Source of the DNA: Litoribrevibacter euphylliae
GTDB lineage: Bacteria; Pseudomonadota; Gammaproteobacteria; Pseudomonadales; Litoribrevibacteraceae
Direction: 5' to 3'
NCBI RefSeq assembly: GCF_042646085.1
Contig: NZ_JBHRSZ010000007.1
Location: 806,001-870,000, forward strand
Length of the DNA stretch: 64,000 nucleotides
The stretch's first letter is position 1; every line of letters starts with the position of its first letter. Shown here in pieces: positions 50,026 through 58,614 of this stretch. The position numbers and the translations under genes were made by a program. The notes beneath the pieces were generated by a model that searched no databases, had not been told where the DNA came from, and saw only the letters and a program-made list of their open reading frames with translations.

Positions 50026-51306
50026 ATGGCGCTAGGAATTTTCGGTATCAATCACAAGACAGCAACTGTTGAGGTAAGGGAGAAAGTTTCCTTTAGTCCT
50101 GAAGTTGTTGTGGATGCGTTACATCGACTGAGAGATCAAGTAGGTGTTTCTGAAGCCGCTATTTTATCGACCTGTAATCGCACCGAGATTTATTTCTCTG
50201 CCAAAGACGATATTCAACCTGCATTGATTGAGTGGATGGCGCATTATCATCAGGTGGATAAAGGTGATCTGGAGTGCGCAGCCTATCTTCATCAGAATGA
50301 AGAAGCTTGTCGACATATCATGCGAGTCGCCTGCGGTCTCGATTCGTTAGTACTGGGTGAGCCCCAGATTCTTGGGCAACTTAAGTCGAGTTACAGTGTT
50401 GCGCGTGAAGCCGGTAGTGCTAATTCAACCTTGATGAAGTTGTTTGAGTCGTCGTTTTCCATTGCTAAACAAGTGCGAACAGAAACGGCCATTGGTGAGA
50501 ACCCAGTGTCGGTTGCCTTTGCCGCCGTTAGCTTGTCTAAGCATATCTTCTCTGATCTATCCAAATGTAATGTGTTGTTGATAGGTGCCGGTGAAACCAT
50601 TGATTTGGTGACCAAACACATTAAAGAGCAAGGCGTTTCTAAGATTGTTGTAGCAAACCGTACCTTGACGCGAGCTCAAGATCTGGCCAAGCGTTTCTCG
50701 GCCCAGGCCATTATGTTGTCTGATATTCCTGATTATTTACCAGACGCGGACATCGTCATCTCGTCCACTGCTAGCCAATTGCCGATTCTTGGTAAGGGGA
50801 TGGTTGAGCGAGCCATGAAAAAGCGTCGTTATCAGCCGGTGTTTATGGCTGATATTGCGGTGCCTCGCGATATTGAGCCTCAAGTGGCTGAGCTTGAGGA
50901 TGTGTATTTATACACGGTGGATGACTTGCATGAAGTGGTGGAAGAGAACCGCAAAAGTCGCCAGAAGGCGGCGGAGCATGCAGAGCATATCGTTGGGCAT
51001 GGCGTAGAAAAATTCCAGCAGCAAATGCGAAGCCTTGATGCTGTTTCTACTTTAACGGCCTTTCGTCAAAAGGCGTCAGAAATTTCAGATGCTGAGTTGG
51101 AGAAGTCCTTGGCTCAGCTCAAAAAAGGCGTTGACCCTGAGCGTGTACTTACTCAATTGGCACGAGGCTTGACCAATAAGCTAATTCACGAACCGACTGT
51201 GAATATTCGCCAGGCCAGTTCAGAAGGTCGCCTGGAACTGATAAACTCCGCGCGCGAGTTGTTCGGTTTGGAAAATGCCTCCCAACATGAATCTCAGGAT
51301 TCTTAG
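50026..51306 (+). CDS. hemA: Glutamyl-tRNA reductase
   Basis: 426 residues. Reduces glutamyl-tRNA to glutamate-1-semialdehyde with NADPH, the first step of tetrapyrrole synthesis. GINHKTATVEVREKVSF is the start of the catalytic domain, ILSTCNRTEIYF holds the nucleophile Cys50, and VLGEPQILGQLKSSY is conserved. LLIGAGETIDLV is the NADPH site and DIAVPRDIEPQV follows; the C-terminal dimerisation helix ends near LFGLENA. It is divergent from the TPR lipoprotein gene and upstream of prfA, the usual order. Confidence 0.97.
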   Translation: MALGIFGINHKTATVEVREKVSFSPEVVVDALHRLRDQVGVSEAAILSTCNRTEIYFSAKDDIQPALIEWMAHYHQVDKGDLECAAYLHQNEEACRHIMRVACGLDSLVLGEPQILGQLKSSYSVAREAGSANSTLMKLFESSFSIAKQVRTETAIGENPVSVAFAAVSLSKHIFSDLSKCNVLLIGAGETIDLVTKHIKEQGVSKIVVANRTLTRAQDLAKRFSAQAIMLSDIPDYLPDADIVISSTASQLPILGKGMVERAMKKRRYQPVFMADIAVPRDIEPQVAELEDVYLYTVDDLHEVVEENRKSRQKAAEHAEHIVGHGVEKFQQQMRSLDAVSTLTAFRQKASEISDAELEKSLAQLKKGVDPERVLTQLARGLTNKLIHEPTVNIRQASSEGRLELINSARELFGLENASQHESQDS

Positions 51307-51371
51307 CTCGATAATTCATTATAATAACAAGCTGAGAATCGCTAACCTGTAAACGAATAAGTTGTAATCCT

Positions 51372-52454
51372 ATGAAAGCGTCAATTCTAGAAAAGTTAGA
51401 TAACCTGTGTGATCGCTATGAAGAAGTCGGAGCACTGTTGAGTGATCCTGATGTGATTTCGGATCAAAATAAATTCCGTGCGCTGTCGGTTGAGTATTCC
51501 GAAATTGAGCCTGTGGTTAAATGCTTTGGCGATTACAAGCAAGCTCAGGATGATCTTGAAGAAGCGAAAATCCTGATGAACGATTCTGACCCAGACATGA
51601 AAGCAATGGGGCAGGAAGAATACAGTGCATGTCAGGATAACATTGCGTCGCTAGAATTGGATTTGCAAAAGTTGCTGCTTCCAAAAGATCCAAACGACGG
51701 TAAAAACGTTTACTTGGAAATTCGTGCCGGGACCGGTGGGGATGAGGCTGCGATTTTCTCGGGTGATTTGTTCCGTATGTATTCGCGTTATGCTGAAACG
51801 CAAGGTTGGCGCATTGAAATCATCAGTGAAAGCGAAGGTGAGCACGGCGGGTATAAAGAAATCATTACCCGCGTGGTTGGCCAGGATGTGTATTCTCGTC
51901 TGAAGTTTGAGTCTGGTGCACACCGTGTTCAACGTGTCCCTGAAACAGAATCTCAAGGTCGTGTTCATACTTCTGCGTGTACCGTGGCGATCATGCCGGA
52001 AGCGGATGAAATGGAAGAAGTGAATATCGATAAGAACGATTTGCGTATTGATACTTTCCGAGCGTCTGGTGCCGGTGGTCAGCACGTAAACAAGACTGAT
52101 TCGGCCATTCGTATTACTCACATTCCAACAGGGGTTGTGGTTGAGTGTCAGGATGAGCGTTCTCAGCATAAGAACCGGGCTAAGGCCATGTCGCTGTTAG
52201 CCACTCGTCTGAAGTCTGCACAAGAAGAAGCGGCTCAAAAAGAAGTGGCAGATCAACGTAAGAGTCTAGTCGGCAGTGGTGATCGTTCCGAGCGTATTCG
52301 CACGTATAACTACCCGCAAGGGCGTGTGACGGATCATCGTATTAACTTGACCTTGTATAAGTTGTCGGAAGTGATGGAAGGCGATCTAAATAGTTTGGTG
52401 CAACCTTTGGTGAATGAGCATCAGGCAGAATTGCTGACTGAGCTGGCCAACTAA
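51372..52454 (+). CDS. prfA: Peptide chain release factor 1
   Basis: 360 residues. Recognises UAA and UAG and triggers peptide release. VYLEIRAGTGGDEAAIFSGD, HRVQRVPETESQGRVHTSAC (the PxT stop-codon motif here is PET) and SGAGGQHVNKTDSAIRITH with GGQ at residues 235-237 are present. The GGQ glutamine is the target of PrmC, encoded next. 65 bases separate it from hemA. Confidence 0.97.
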   Translation: MKASILEKLDNLCDRYEEVGALLSDPDVISDQNKFRALSVEYSEIEPVVKCFGDYKQAQDDLEEAKILMNDSDPDMKAMGQEEYSACQDNIASLELDLQKLLLPKDPNDGKNVYLEIRAGTGGDEAAIFSGDLFRMYSRYAETQGWRIEIISESEGEHGGYKEIITRVVGQDVYSRLKFESGAHRVQRVPETESQGRVHTSACTVAIMPEADEMEEVNIDKNDLRIDTFRASGAGGQHVNKTDSAIRITHIPTGVVVECQDERSQHKNRAKAMSLLATRLKSAQEEAAQKEVADQRKSLVGSGDRSERIRTYNYPQGRVTDHRINLTLYKLSEVMEGDLNSLVQPLVNEHQAELLTELAN

Positions 52455-52484
52455 ATCATTACGCAGATTTGATGAGCCGATAAC

Positions 52485-53381
52485 ATGGCAAACCCTATAT
52501 GTCCTAAGCCCTCAGATTCCTTGTCTGAGTGGCTTAATCAGGCCAATCAACTGCTGCCTGATTCTGATTCAGCAAAGCTCGACCTTGAGGTCTTGCTTTG
52601 TCACATCCTTGATAGATCTCGTACCTTTCTTTATACCTGGCCAGAAACGCTCTTGAGTGATGATCAATACCAAGCATTAGTGGCTGGTGTTGCTAAGCGT
52701 CAGCAAGGTCAGCCTATTGCTCATATTGTGGGTTATAAAGAATTCTGGTCACTGCCTTTGCAGGTGTCAGATACCACATTGATTCCTCGGCCGGACACTG
52801 AAACGCTTATTGAATGGGTGTTAGAGAACTTTTCGGGCGAAGAAGATACTGACGTTAAAAAGAAAGCCGTTGATTTAGGCACGGGAACCGGAGCGATTGC
52901 TTTGGCTTTGGCTTCAGAATACCCATTGTGGGACGTGTCTGGCTGTGATCGGGTCAAAGAGGCAGTTGAATTGGCTAAGATCAATGCTAATGCGCTTGGC
53001 TTGGAGTCGGTGCGATTTTTTGAAAGTAGCTGGTTTGATGGTTTCGATTCGGTTGCTGATGCGGGAAGTTATCACTTAATTATCAGTAACCCGCCCTATA
53101 TTCGCGTGGCTGATAAACACTTGAGCGAAGGTGATGTGGTATTTGAGCCAAAGAGTGCCTTGGTTTCGGGGGAGGATGGTTTGGACGATATTCGAACCAT
53201 CATTTCTGGCGCATTGCATTTTCTGACCGGTTCAGGCTGTTTGCTGATTGAACACGGTTATGATCAGGCTGAGCAGGTTGCGCAGTTGTTTGTGGATGCC
53301 GGTTATGTCGGTGTAGGTTCCGGTCAGGATTATGGTGGAAATGATCGCTTTACCTTTGGCTGGAACGCAACGAGTCGTTGA
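52485..53381 (+). CDS. prmC: Release factor glutamine methyltransferase
   Basis: 298 residues. Methylates the GGQ glutamine of release factors. The N-terminal helical domain (LEVLLCHILDRSRTFLYTWP) and TLIPRPDTETLIEWVL precede the SAM-binding AVDLGTGTGAIALALASEYP; IISNPPYIRVAD holds the NPPY motif at residues 202-205. It lies 30 bases after prfA, so cotranscribed. Confidence 0.97.
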   Translation: MANPICPKPSDSLSEWLNQANQLLPDSDSAKLDLEVLLCHILDRSRTFLYTWPETLLSDDQYQALVAGVAKRQQGQPIAHIVGYKEFWSLPLQVSDTTLIPRPDTETLIEWVLENFSGEEDTDVKKKAVDLGTGTGAIALALASEYPLWDVSGCDRVKEAVELAKINANALGLESVRFFESSWFDGFDSVADAGSYHLIISNPPYIRVADKHLSEGDVVFEPKSALVSGEDGLDDIRTIISGALHFLTGSGCLLIEHGYDQAEQVAQLFVDAGYVGVGSGQDYGGNDRFTFGWNATSR

Positions 53382-53406
53382 AGTAAGCAAATAGTTTAGG
53401 TTGAGG

Positions 53407-54174
53407 GTGAGTACATTGACGGATTTAACCGATGAGCAATTGTTAAGATACAGTCGTCAAATTATGTTGCCGCAGTTGGACATCGAAGGGCAACAGCGAA
53501 TTCTTGGTGCGTCTGTATTAATTATTGGTGCCGGTGGATTGGGGAATCCTGCTGCAATGTATTTAGCGGCAGCTGGGGTTGGACGCATAGTTTTGGTTGA
53601 TGATGATCAGGTCGATCAAACTAACTTGCAGCGTCAGGTCGCGTTTACTGAATCGAGTATTAACACTGCCAAAGTCGAGGCCTTGGCAGCTCAGTTGATG
53701 GCTAATAATTCTGATATCAAAGTTGACACTGTGGCTCAGCGCCTTGATGAAACTGAGTTGCTTGATTATATCTCGCAAGTGGATGTGGTACTGGATTGTA
53801 CGGATAACTTTGACAGTCGGTTTATGATTAACCGAATCAGCTGGCAGGTTGGCAAACCATTAGTATCAGCGGCAGCGATTGGTTTTGAAGGGCAGTTGTC
53901 TGTGTATCATCCTGGGGTTGAGGCTTCACCGTGTTATCAATGCTTGTATGGCGAAGTGGATGCACAAGAGCTTACCTGTTCTGAAAGTGGTGTGTTGGGC
54001 CCGGTCGTTGGTTCTCAGGGTGTGCTGCAGGCGTTGGAAACGTTAAAGCTCATTGCTGGTGTTGGTGAGTCTTTAGTGGGGCGTCTTCAGGTCTTTGATG
54101 CGCTGAATCATGAGTGGCGAACGATCAAATTAAGAAAAGACCCTGAGTGCCCGGTGTGTGGCACATGTTCATAG
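53407..54174 (+). CDS. moeB: MoeB/ThiF-family adenylyltransferase
   Basis: About 255 residues of the E1-like activating family. Activates the C-terminus of MoaD (or ThiS) by adenylation. VLIIGAGGLGNPAAMYLAAA is the nucleotide loop, VDQTNLQRQVAF holds the Mg/adenylate residues, DCTDNFDSRF follows, and two CxxC pairs (CYQC and CPVC) bind zinc. The order hemA-prfA-prmC-moeB is conserved. The start is uncertain: GTG 53407 with TAGG upstream is used; TTG 53401 and TTG 53416 are in frame. ThiF is the alternative name. Confidence 0.88.
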   Translation: MSTLTDLTDEQLLRYSRQIMLPQLDIEGQQRILGASVLIIGAGGLGNPAAMYLAAAGVGRIVLVDDDQVDQTNLQRQVAFTESSINTAKVEALAAQLMANNSDIKVDTVAQRLDETELLDYISQVDVVLDCTDNFDSRFMINRISWQVGKPLVSAAAIGFEGQLSVYHPGVEASPCYQCLYGEVDAQELTCSESGVLGPVVGSQGVLQALETLKLIAGVGESLVGRLQVFDALNHEWRTIKLRKDPECPVCGTCS

Positions 54175-54338
54175 GTTGTCAGGTTCTTATGTGGGCTTGA
54201 AGTTTTCCTATCTGGACATATATACCCCAAGATAGTGATGAGTGCAGTTTACAAAGCGCCATCCTCGTACATAATCAATAATAAGTCGTCTCTTTTCGAT
54301 GGATTTGTTGCTTATTGGTTTCTTTGGAATTTGCAGCT

Positions 54339-54911
54339 ATGAATCACCTTCCTATTTTTCCGTTAGATGTTGTCATGTTTCCCGATATGCGCCTGGACCT
54401 TAAGATCTTTGAGCCGAAATATCTTGATATGGTCGCAGAGTGTTTCAAAGAAGATCATGGGTTTGTGGTGTGTCGAATCATTCAAGATAAGTCGGACGTG
54501 TTCTGTCAGACCTTTGAATCTGTCGGGACTCTGGTTCGTATTGTTGATTTTGCTCAACTTAAAAACGGCATGTTGGGGATTACAGTCGAAGGCATTGAGC
54601 GTGTTCGGGTTGCGTTTCCGTATTGTGATGCAAACCAGTTGGTGCGTGCGGAAAGACAGGCAATGAATGCTGAAATGCAGATGGCCACAGAGGTGGAGCA
54701 TGAAGAATTAGTGATCATGTTAAAGCATCTGGAGAAGCATCCTGCGATTGAACACCGAGAGATCGCTTATGACGATGCCTCTTCGATTAGCTGGCGTCTT
54801 GCCGAGTTATTGCCATTCGAAGGGCCGGAAAAGCAAATGTTGCTAGAAATGAATCATCCATACGATCGCTTGGATGAGATATATCGCCTTCTCGATAAAT
54901 ACCAAAAATAA
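54339..54911 (+). CDS. LON N-terminal-domain protein
   Basis: About 190 residues consisting of the Lon substrate-binding (LON-NTD) domain alone: LPIFPLDVVMFPDMRLDLKI and FEPKYLDMV open it, VGTLVRIVDFAQLKNGMLGI and VEGIERVRV continue, and the C-terminal helices include LPFEGPEKQMLLEM. It has no ATPase or protease part. Such stand-alone proteins occur widely, with unknown role. The ATG at 54339 matches the normal family start; an upstream in-frame start at 54315 adds residues not typical of it. The gap from moeB shows no clear site. Confidence 0.9.
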   Translation: MNHLPIFPLDVVMFPDMRLDLKIFEPKYLDMVAECFKEDHGFVVCRIIQDKSDVFCQTFESVGTLVRIVDFAQLKNGMLGITVEGIERVRVAFPYCDANQLVRAERQAMNAEMQMATEVEHEELVIMLKHLEKHPAIEHREIAYDDASSISWRLAELLPFEGPEKQMLLEMNHPYDRLDEIYRLLDKYQK

Positions 54912-54969
54912 GGTCTGTGCCCATTAGTCAGAGTATGTGTCTATAAACGCTTTGATGGGTGTACTGTTT

Positions 54970-56415
54970 TTAGAAAAAATCCAGCCAGATGTATTTCTGA
55001 TATTGCCTCTCAAATTCATACCAATAATAACCGATATATCCGATTACTAAGGCTATGGGTAGCCAGCAGTCGTAGATTTTGAATGTTAGTGAGTGTTGAT
55101 TGAACGGGCTGTAAATCAAGCGCGCTAGTGCCACGATCATAGCTCCCAGCAGTAGCCCGCATACCACGTCACTGAACCAATGTACGGCCAGTAACACTCG
55201 AGATCCACCTACCAATAATGCTAATAGTAAGGCTCCGAAATAGAAGGGCCAGCGTTTGTGGGTTGCCAATTCTTGAGCCAGAAAGGAAGCGATTAGACCG
55301 AAATAGACGGTAGCTCCCACTGTGTGCCCGCTAGGAAATGAGTGACCTGGAAATGCGGTGACCAAAAGATCAGGTCGGGCCAATTCAAAAGCATCTTTCA
55401 ACGAAGTAACTAACGTGTAACTTAGTGCGGTTACTGCCGCAATTAAAACGATGCCTGCGTACTGTCGTTTAATGATGAGGTAAAGACTGAATAAGCCTGC
55501 GCAGAAGTAGAGTAAGTTAGGATCGCCAAGCATGGTTATGGCTACCAGTGCGGTGTGGCCTTGTTCGGTATGAATCTGTTTTGCTAGATCCAATAAAGCT
55601 TGATCGGTAAATAAAGGGTGAGAAGCGTAATCCACCCAGAATACCCAGCCGAGGAAGAGTGCCAAACAAGTAATCAGGGTTAATAACGAAGGCAATGGAA
55701 AACTGGGGTCGTCTGTTCTTGGTGATGACAGTTTATGCCAAACCGTTTCAAGGGTGTCATGAGAGCTAAATACTTTCTTCATGTAGCGGTAAATAGAGCG
55801 TTCGGGGTGAAGGTTTTGATAAACCCAAACGGCTAGAGCAATGAATCCAAACAATAAAATGATGGTGGTGAAGAAAATACTTTTGAAATTCTCGGGAAGA
55901 CTGATGTTCAGCCGCATCGCTGCACCTATGATGTAACCAGGTAAGACGTAGCAAATTGCCCAACCTACGGCGGATACTACATTTACAAATAAGAAACGGC
56001 CACTGGGCATTGCCAGCATACCGGCAATCATTGGAATGATGGGTCTGACGGGGCCAACGAAACGGCCGATGAAAATACTCTTTCCACCGTGCTGATCAAA
56101 GAACGAGCGTCCTTGATGTAGCCACTCTGGTTTGCGGTTGAACGGCCAGAGTGATGGAATGCGGTGTTTGAAAATACGGCCAAAATAAAAGCTGACGGCG
56201 TCTCCTGTGACGGCGCCGACAAATGACCAAATCAGTACAGCTTGAAGTGAAAAGTCCTGATTTCCGGCCATCACCATCAAGGCAAACATAAGAAAGGCAC
56301 CGGGCATGATCAGTCCGATAATGGCCAGTGATTCACTGAATGCAGTTAAGAACACGCCAAATAGGAACCATTCGGGGTTTGAATTTAGCCAATCAAGAAT
56401 AGAGTCAAACGACAT
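54970..56415 (-). CDS. DedA / PAP2 phosphatase fusion membrane protein
   Basis: About 481 residues with roughly ten membrane helices. The first half is a DedA/SNARE-associated domain (FSESLAIIGLIMPGAFLMFA and FIGRFVGPVRPIIPMIAGML). The second half is a type 2 phosphatidic-acid phosphatase with KDAFELARPD, FPSGHTVGA and SRVLLAVHWFSD, which are the three catalytic motifs. It probably dephosphorylates lipid pyrophosphates or phospholipids on the periplasmic side, with the DedA part working as a flippase-like unit; this is inferred. ATG 56415 (MSFDSILDWL) is preferred to 56460. It is convergent with the LON-like gene. Confidence 0.9.
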   Translation of the reverse strand: MSFDSILDWLNSNPEWFLFGVFLTAFSESLAIIGLIMPGAFLMFALMVMAGNQDFSLQAVLIWSFVGAVTGDAVSFYFGRIFKHRIPSLWPFNRKPEWLHQGRSFFDQHGGKSIFIGRFVGPVRPIIPMIAGMLAMPSGRFLFVNVVSAVGWAICYVLPGYIIGAAMRLNISLPENFKSIFFTTIILLFGFIALAVWVYQNLHPERSIYRYMKKVFSSHDTLETVWHKLSSPRTDDPSFPLPSLLTLITCLALFLGWVFWVDYASHPLFTDQALLDLAKQIHTEQGHTALVAITMLGDPNLLYFCAGLFSLYLIIKRQYAGIVLIAAVTALSYTLVTSLKDAFELARPDLLVTAFPGHSFPSGHTVGATVYFGLIASFLAQELATHKRWPFYFGALLLALLVGGSRVLLAVHWFSDVVCGLLLGAMIVALARLIYSPFNQHSLTFKIYDCWLPIALVIGYIGYYWYEFERQYQKYIWLDFF

Positions 56416-56584
56416 AATGTGCGATCTGATGTTGTATGGTCGATGAAGCTGGTGAGGCACCAGAATTAAATGCAGCCGTAAGTGTAAGCACTGGTCTATG
56501 AATTTCCAGTGACAAACTTAAACTTCATTGATTTCTTTTGCCCGGATCAATGGATTCAGTGGAATTTGTTGGAATGCGTTTCTG

Positions 56585-57547
56585 TCAGCGACCAAAACTC
56601 GAAGCCATTCGCTTATAGCAACGTTCGATCAAGTGAATAGGCGCTGTATCGTTGCTGTTGAGTGTGGCGGTGCTGGTTCGGACATTGATGGAACTGATCA
56701 GTCCCCAGGGTTCATCTCGAACCATTCGTACGATCTTTTCGTCAATCACCACAACACCGTCTTGAGCTGTGTTCGGCAGAATCAGCCAGAACTGATGATC
56801 TTCGGCGTGGAACAGCATGTCGCCGGTGCGAGTGATTTTATCCAGAAAACGACTGAGTTTGACCAGAACTTGAGCGGCTTCTTCTTTTCCTTCCAGTTCT
56901 TTCAGTTTCGGGTAATCGTCAATCTCAATGAGCATTACTGAGAGTGCATTCTTAGAGACTTTTGCTCGCTCGACTTCTTCTAGTAGCTGCAGTTGAAAGA
57001 CACTGAAGTTTGGAAGTTTGGTGGAAGGGTGAGCTTGAGCAGCTTTGAAGAGTTGGGTGGAGTGAATTTTTCGGTGGTAAGCAAAGAGGCCGGAAAATAA
57101 GAACATAAAACTCAAACCTGAGATGGCTTGATATTGCATGCTCAGCAGACCACTGTTGTTACTGGTGACAATCAGGCATAACACAAAAATTGCTGACGCT
57201 ATGCTGGCGGTTGCCAGGGGTTGTGTCATGAAAAATAACATCGGCAGGGCATACATCCAGACCATGGTCGTAGAGTGCAGCAGTTCAATGTCATTTAGTA
57301 AGATAAAGGCTACAAGAATAAAGCCGGCAAAGCTGAAACGGTCATTGTCCTGTTCTGAACTGCTGAGCCAACGCATCATCGCCAGTAAGGCAAATAATAA
57401 TCCCGCAGGCACGTTAATTGATAAGGCAGCGATATAACCGGCAAAGAATTGATGAAGGCTGATAACGATAAGAATCGACGCTAAAAAACCATAGGCAATG
57501 GCGGCAATCTTGTTTTGAATCGAACGATCAAAGAGCTCAAGCTTCAT
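56585..57547 (-). CDS. Membrane protein with inactive GGDEF domain (second of pair)
   Basis: About 320 residues. Six or so hydrophobic helices (residues 15-165) precede a GGDEF-like domain recognisable by STKLPNFSVFQLQLLEEVER and SVMLIEIDDYPKLKELEGKE. The catalytic signature is EDHQF instead of GGDEF, so it cannot make c-di-GMP by the usual mechanism. The RTGD exactly five residues before it retains the RxxD of the inhibitory site, so it may bind c-di-GMP, as PelD does. It overlaps the upstream partner gene by 11 bases (ATG at 57547, partner stop at 57537). Longer starts up to 57628 are in frame but overlap the partner more. Confidence 0.8.
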   Translation of the reverse strand: MKLELFDRSIQNKIAAIAYGFLASILIVISLHQFFAGYIAALSINVPAGLLFALLAMMRWLSSSEQDNDRFSFAGFILVAFILLNDIELLHSTTMVWMYALPMLFFMTQPLATASIASAIFVLCLIVTSNNSGLLSMQYQAISGLSFMFLFSGLFAYHRKIHSTQLFKAAQAHPSTKLPNFSVFQLQLLEEVERAKVSKNALSVMLIEIDDYPKLKELEGKEEAAQVLVKLSRFLDKITRTGDMLFHAEDHQFWLILPNTAQDGVVVIDEKIVRMVRDEPWGLISSINVRTSTATLNSNDTAPIHLIERCYKRMASSFGR

Positions 57548-58472
57548 GGCAAAGTACCTGCTGATTTTCGGTGCAGCACAATAGTGCCGCGCGCCCCTTA
57601 CTGATGACTTCGGTACTGTTGTCCCCAATGTTCAAGCTCGTGATACCTGCCTTAAAGGTGACGTCAGGGTGTTTTTGTTGAGATGCCTCTAGGCGTGATT
57701 TGATTTCATCTTTGGTGGCGTAGGGATGAATGATGGCAATTTTACGATGGCTGTAATGAAACACCTGATCGAACGGGCGAATACTGCTATGAACAAACTG
57801 TTTGACGGGGTTCCAGCGTAATTTTCCTTGGGTTGTGTCCGACGGGAATTCAATCAAGCTGTAGCTGAGGCCACTGCCTTCACGCTCCGCCCGTTGTATT
57901 TCACGATCCAGTGACGGTTTTAACTCCTGACGTAAATGCCATCCTGTTTTTTTATGAAATATGTCCAGAGCCGTCAGTCGCAATAACATTTGATCTTTAA
58001 GGAACGCCATAATCAGGCAAAGAGCGCAGACAAACAAAAAACTTAACGAGGTCGGTAACGCGTTCTCATTGTCTGCCATAAATGACAACAAGGTAAAGAT
58101 AATGGCGGCATAGATGCCAATGGCAATGAGGTTCAGTCGAAAGGTCATGAAATTAATCAGCAGTACCGGAATAAGATAGATCCAGGGGGAAAGCTGGGAA
58201 CGCAGTAAAAAAGGCAAAATCACGGTCAGGGCAAATAAAGCGATTACTATGGTGACTCCGCTTATTTCGCGTCGTCTTGAAGGCTTCTGGAAACTCAATA
58301 GAATTAAAATCGCAGTCAACGGAATGGTCAGGAGAATGGATTGGCTGCTTAATAAATTGTCAGCTCTGATCATTAATATCACTGAAAACACAGCAATAAT
58401 GATGGTCAAGGCTATAAAGGTTTCCAGTTTCCGGCTGGCGAAAACCAAGGTGTCGAATCCGGGCGTTTTCAT
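57537..58472 (-). CDS. Membrane protein with inactive GGDEF domain (first of pair)
   Basis: 311 residues with six hydrophobic segments (for example LETFIALTIIIAVFSVIL and LTIPLTAILILLSF), then a GGDEF-like domain (GWHLRQELKPSLDREIQRAE, LSYSLIEFPSD). The active-site position reads SHRKI instead of GGDEF, and RPFD five residues earlier keeps the RxxD I-site. Enzyme activity is unlikely. It overlaps the next gene, so the two are probably made together and may pair in the membrane. The gene is divergent from proA across 142 bases. Confidence 0.78.
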   Translation of the reverse strand: MKTPGFDTLVFASRKLETFIALTIIIAVFSVILMIRADNLLSSQSILLTIPLTAILILLSFQKPSRRREISGVTIVIALFALTVILPFLLRSQLSPWIYLIPVLLINFMTFRLNLIAIGIYAAIIFTLLSFMADNENALPTSLSFLFVCALCLIMAFLKDQMLLRLTALDIFHKKTGWHLRQELKPSLDREIQRAEREGSGLSYSLIEFPSDTTQGKLRWNPVKQFVHSSIRPFDQVFHYSHRKIAIIHPYATKDEIKSRLEASQQKHPDVTFKAGITSLNIGDNSTEVISKGRAALLCCTENQQVLCHEA

Positions 58473-58614
58473 TATTTTAATTACTGCTTATAGGATTATG
58501 ACTACTGAACATACAATCTAGATCGTAATGTCGTTATAATGGAAATATTTTCCCATGATCACTAATAAAATTGATCACAAAACGATGACGATTGTATTCT
58601 GTTACGGATTTTGA

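Noticed and set aside
51651..52169. 172-residue minus-strand frame opposite prfA
   Set aside because: prfA is universally conserved here; the minus frame shows no domain.
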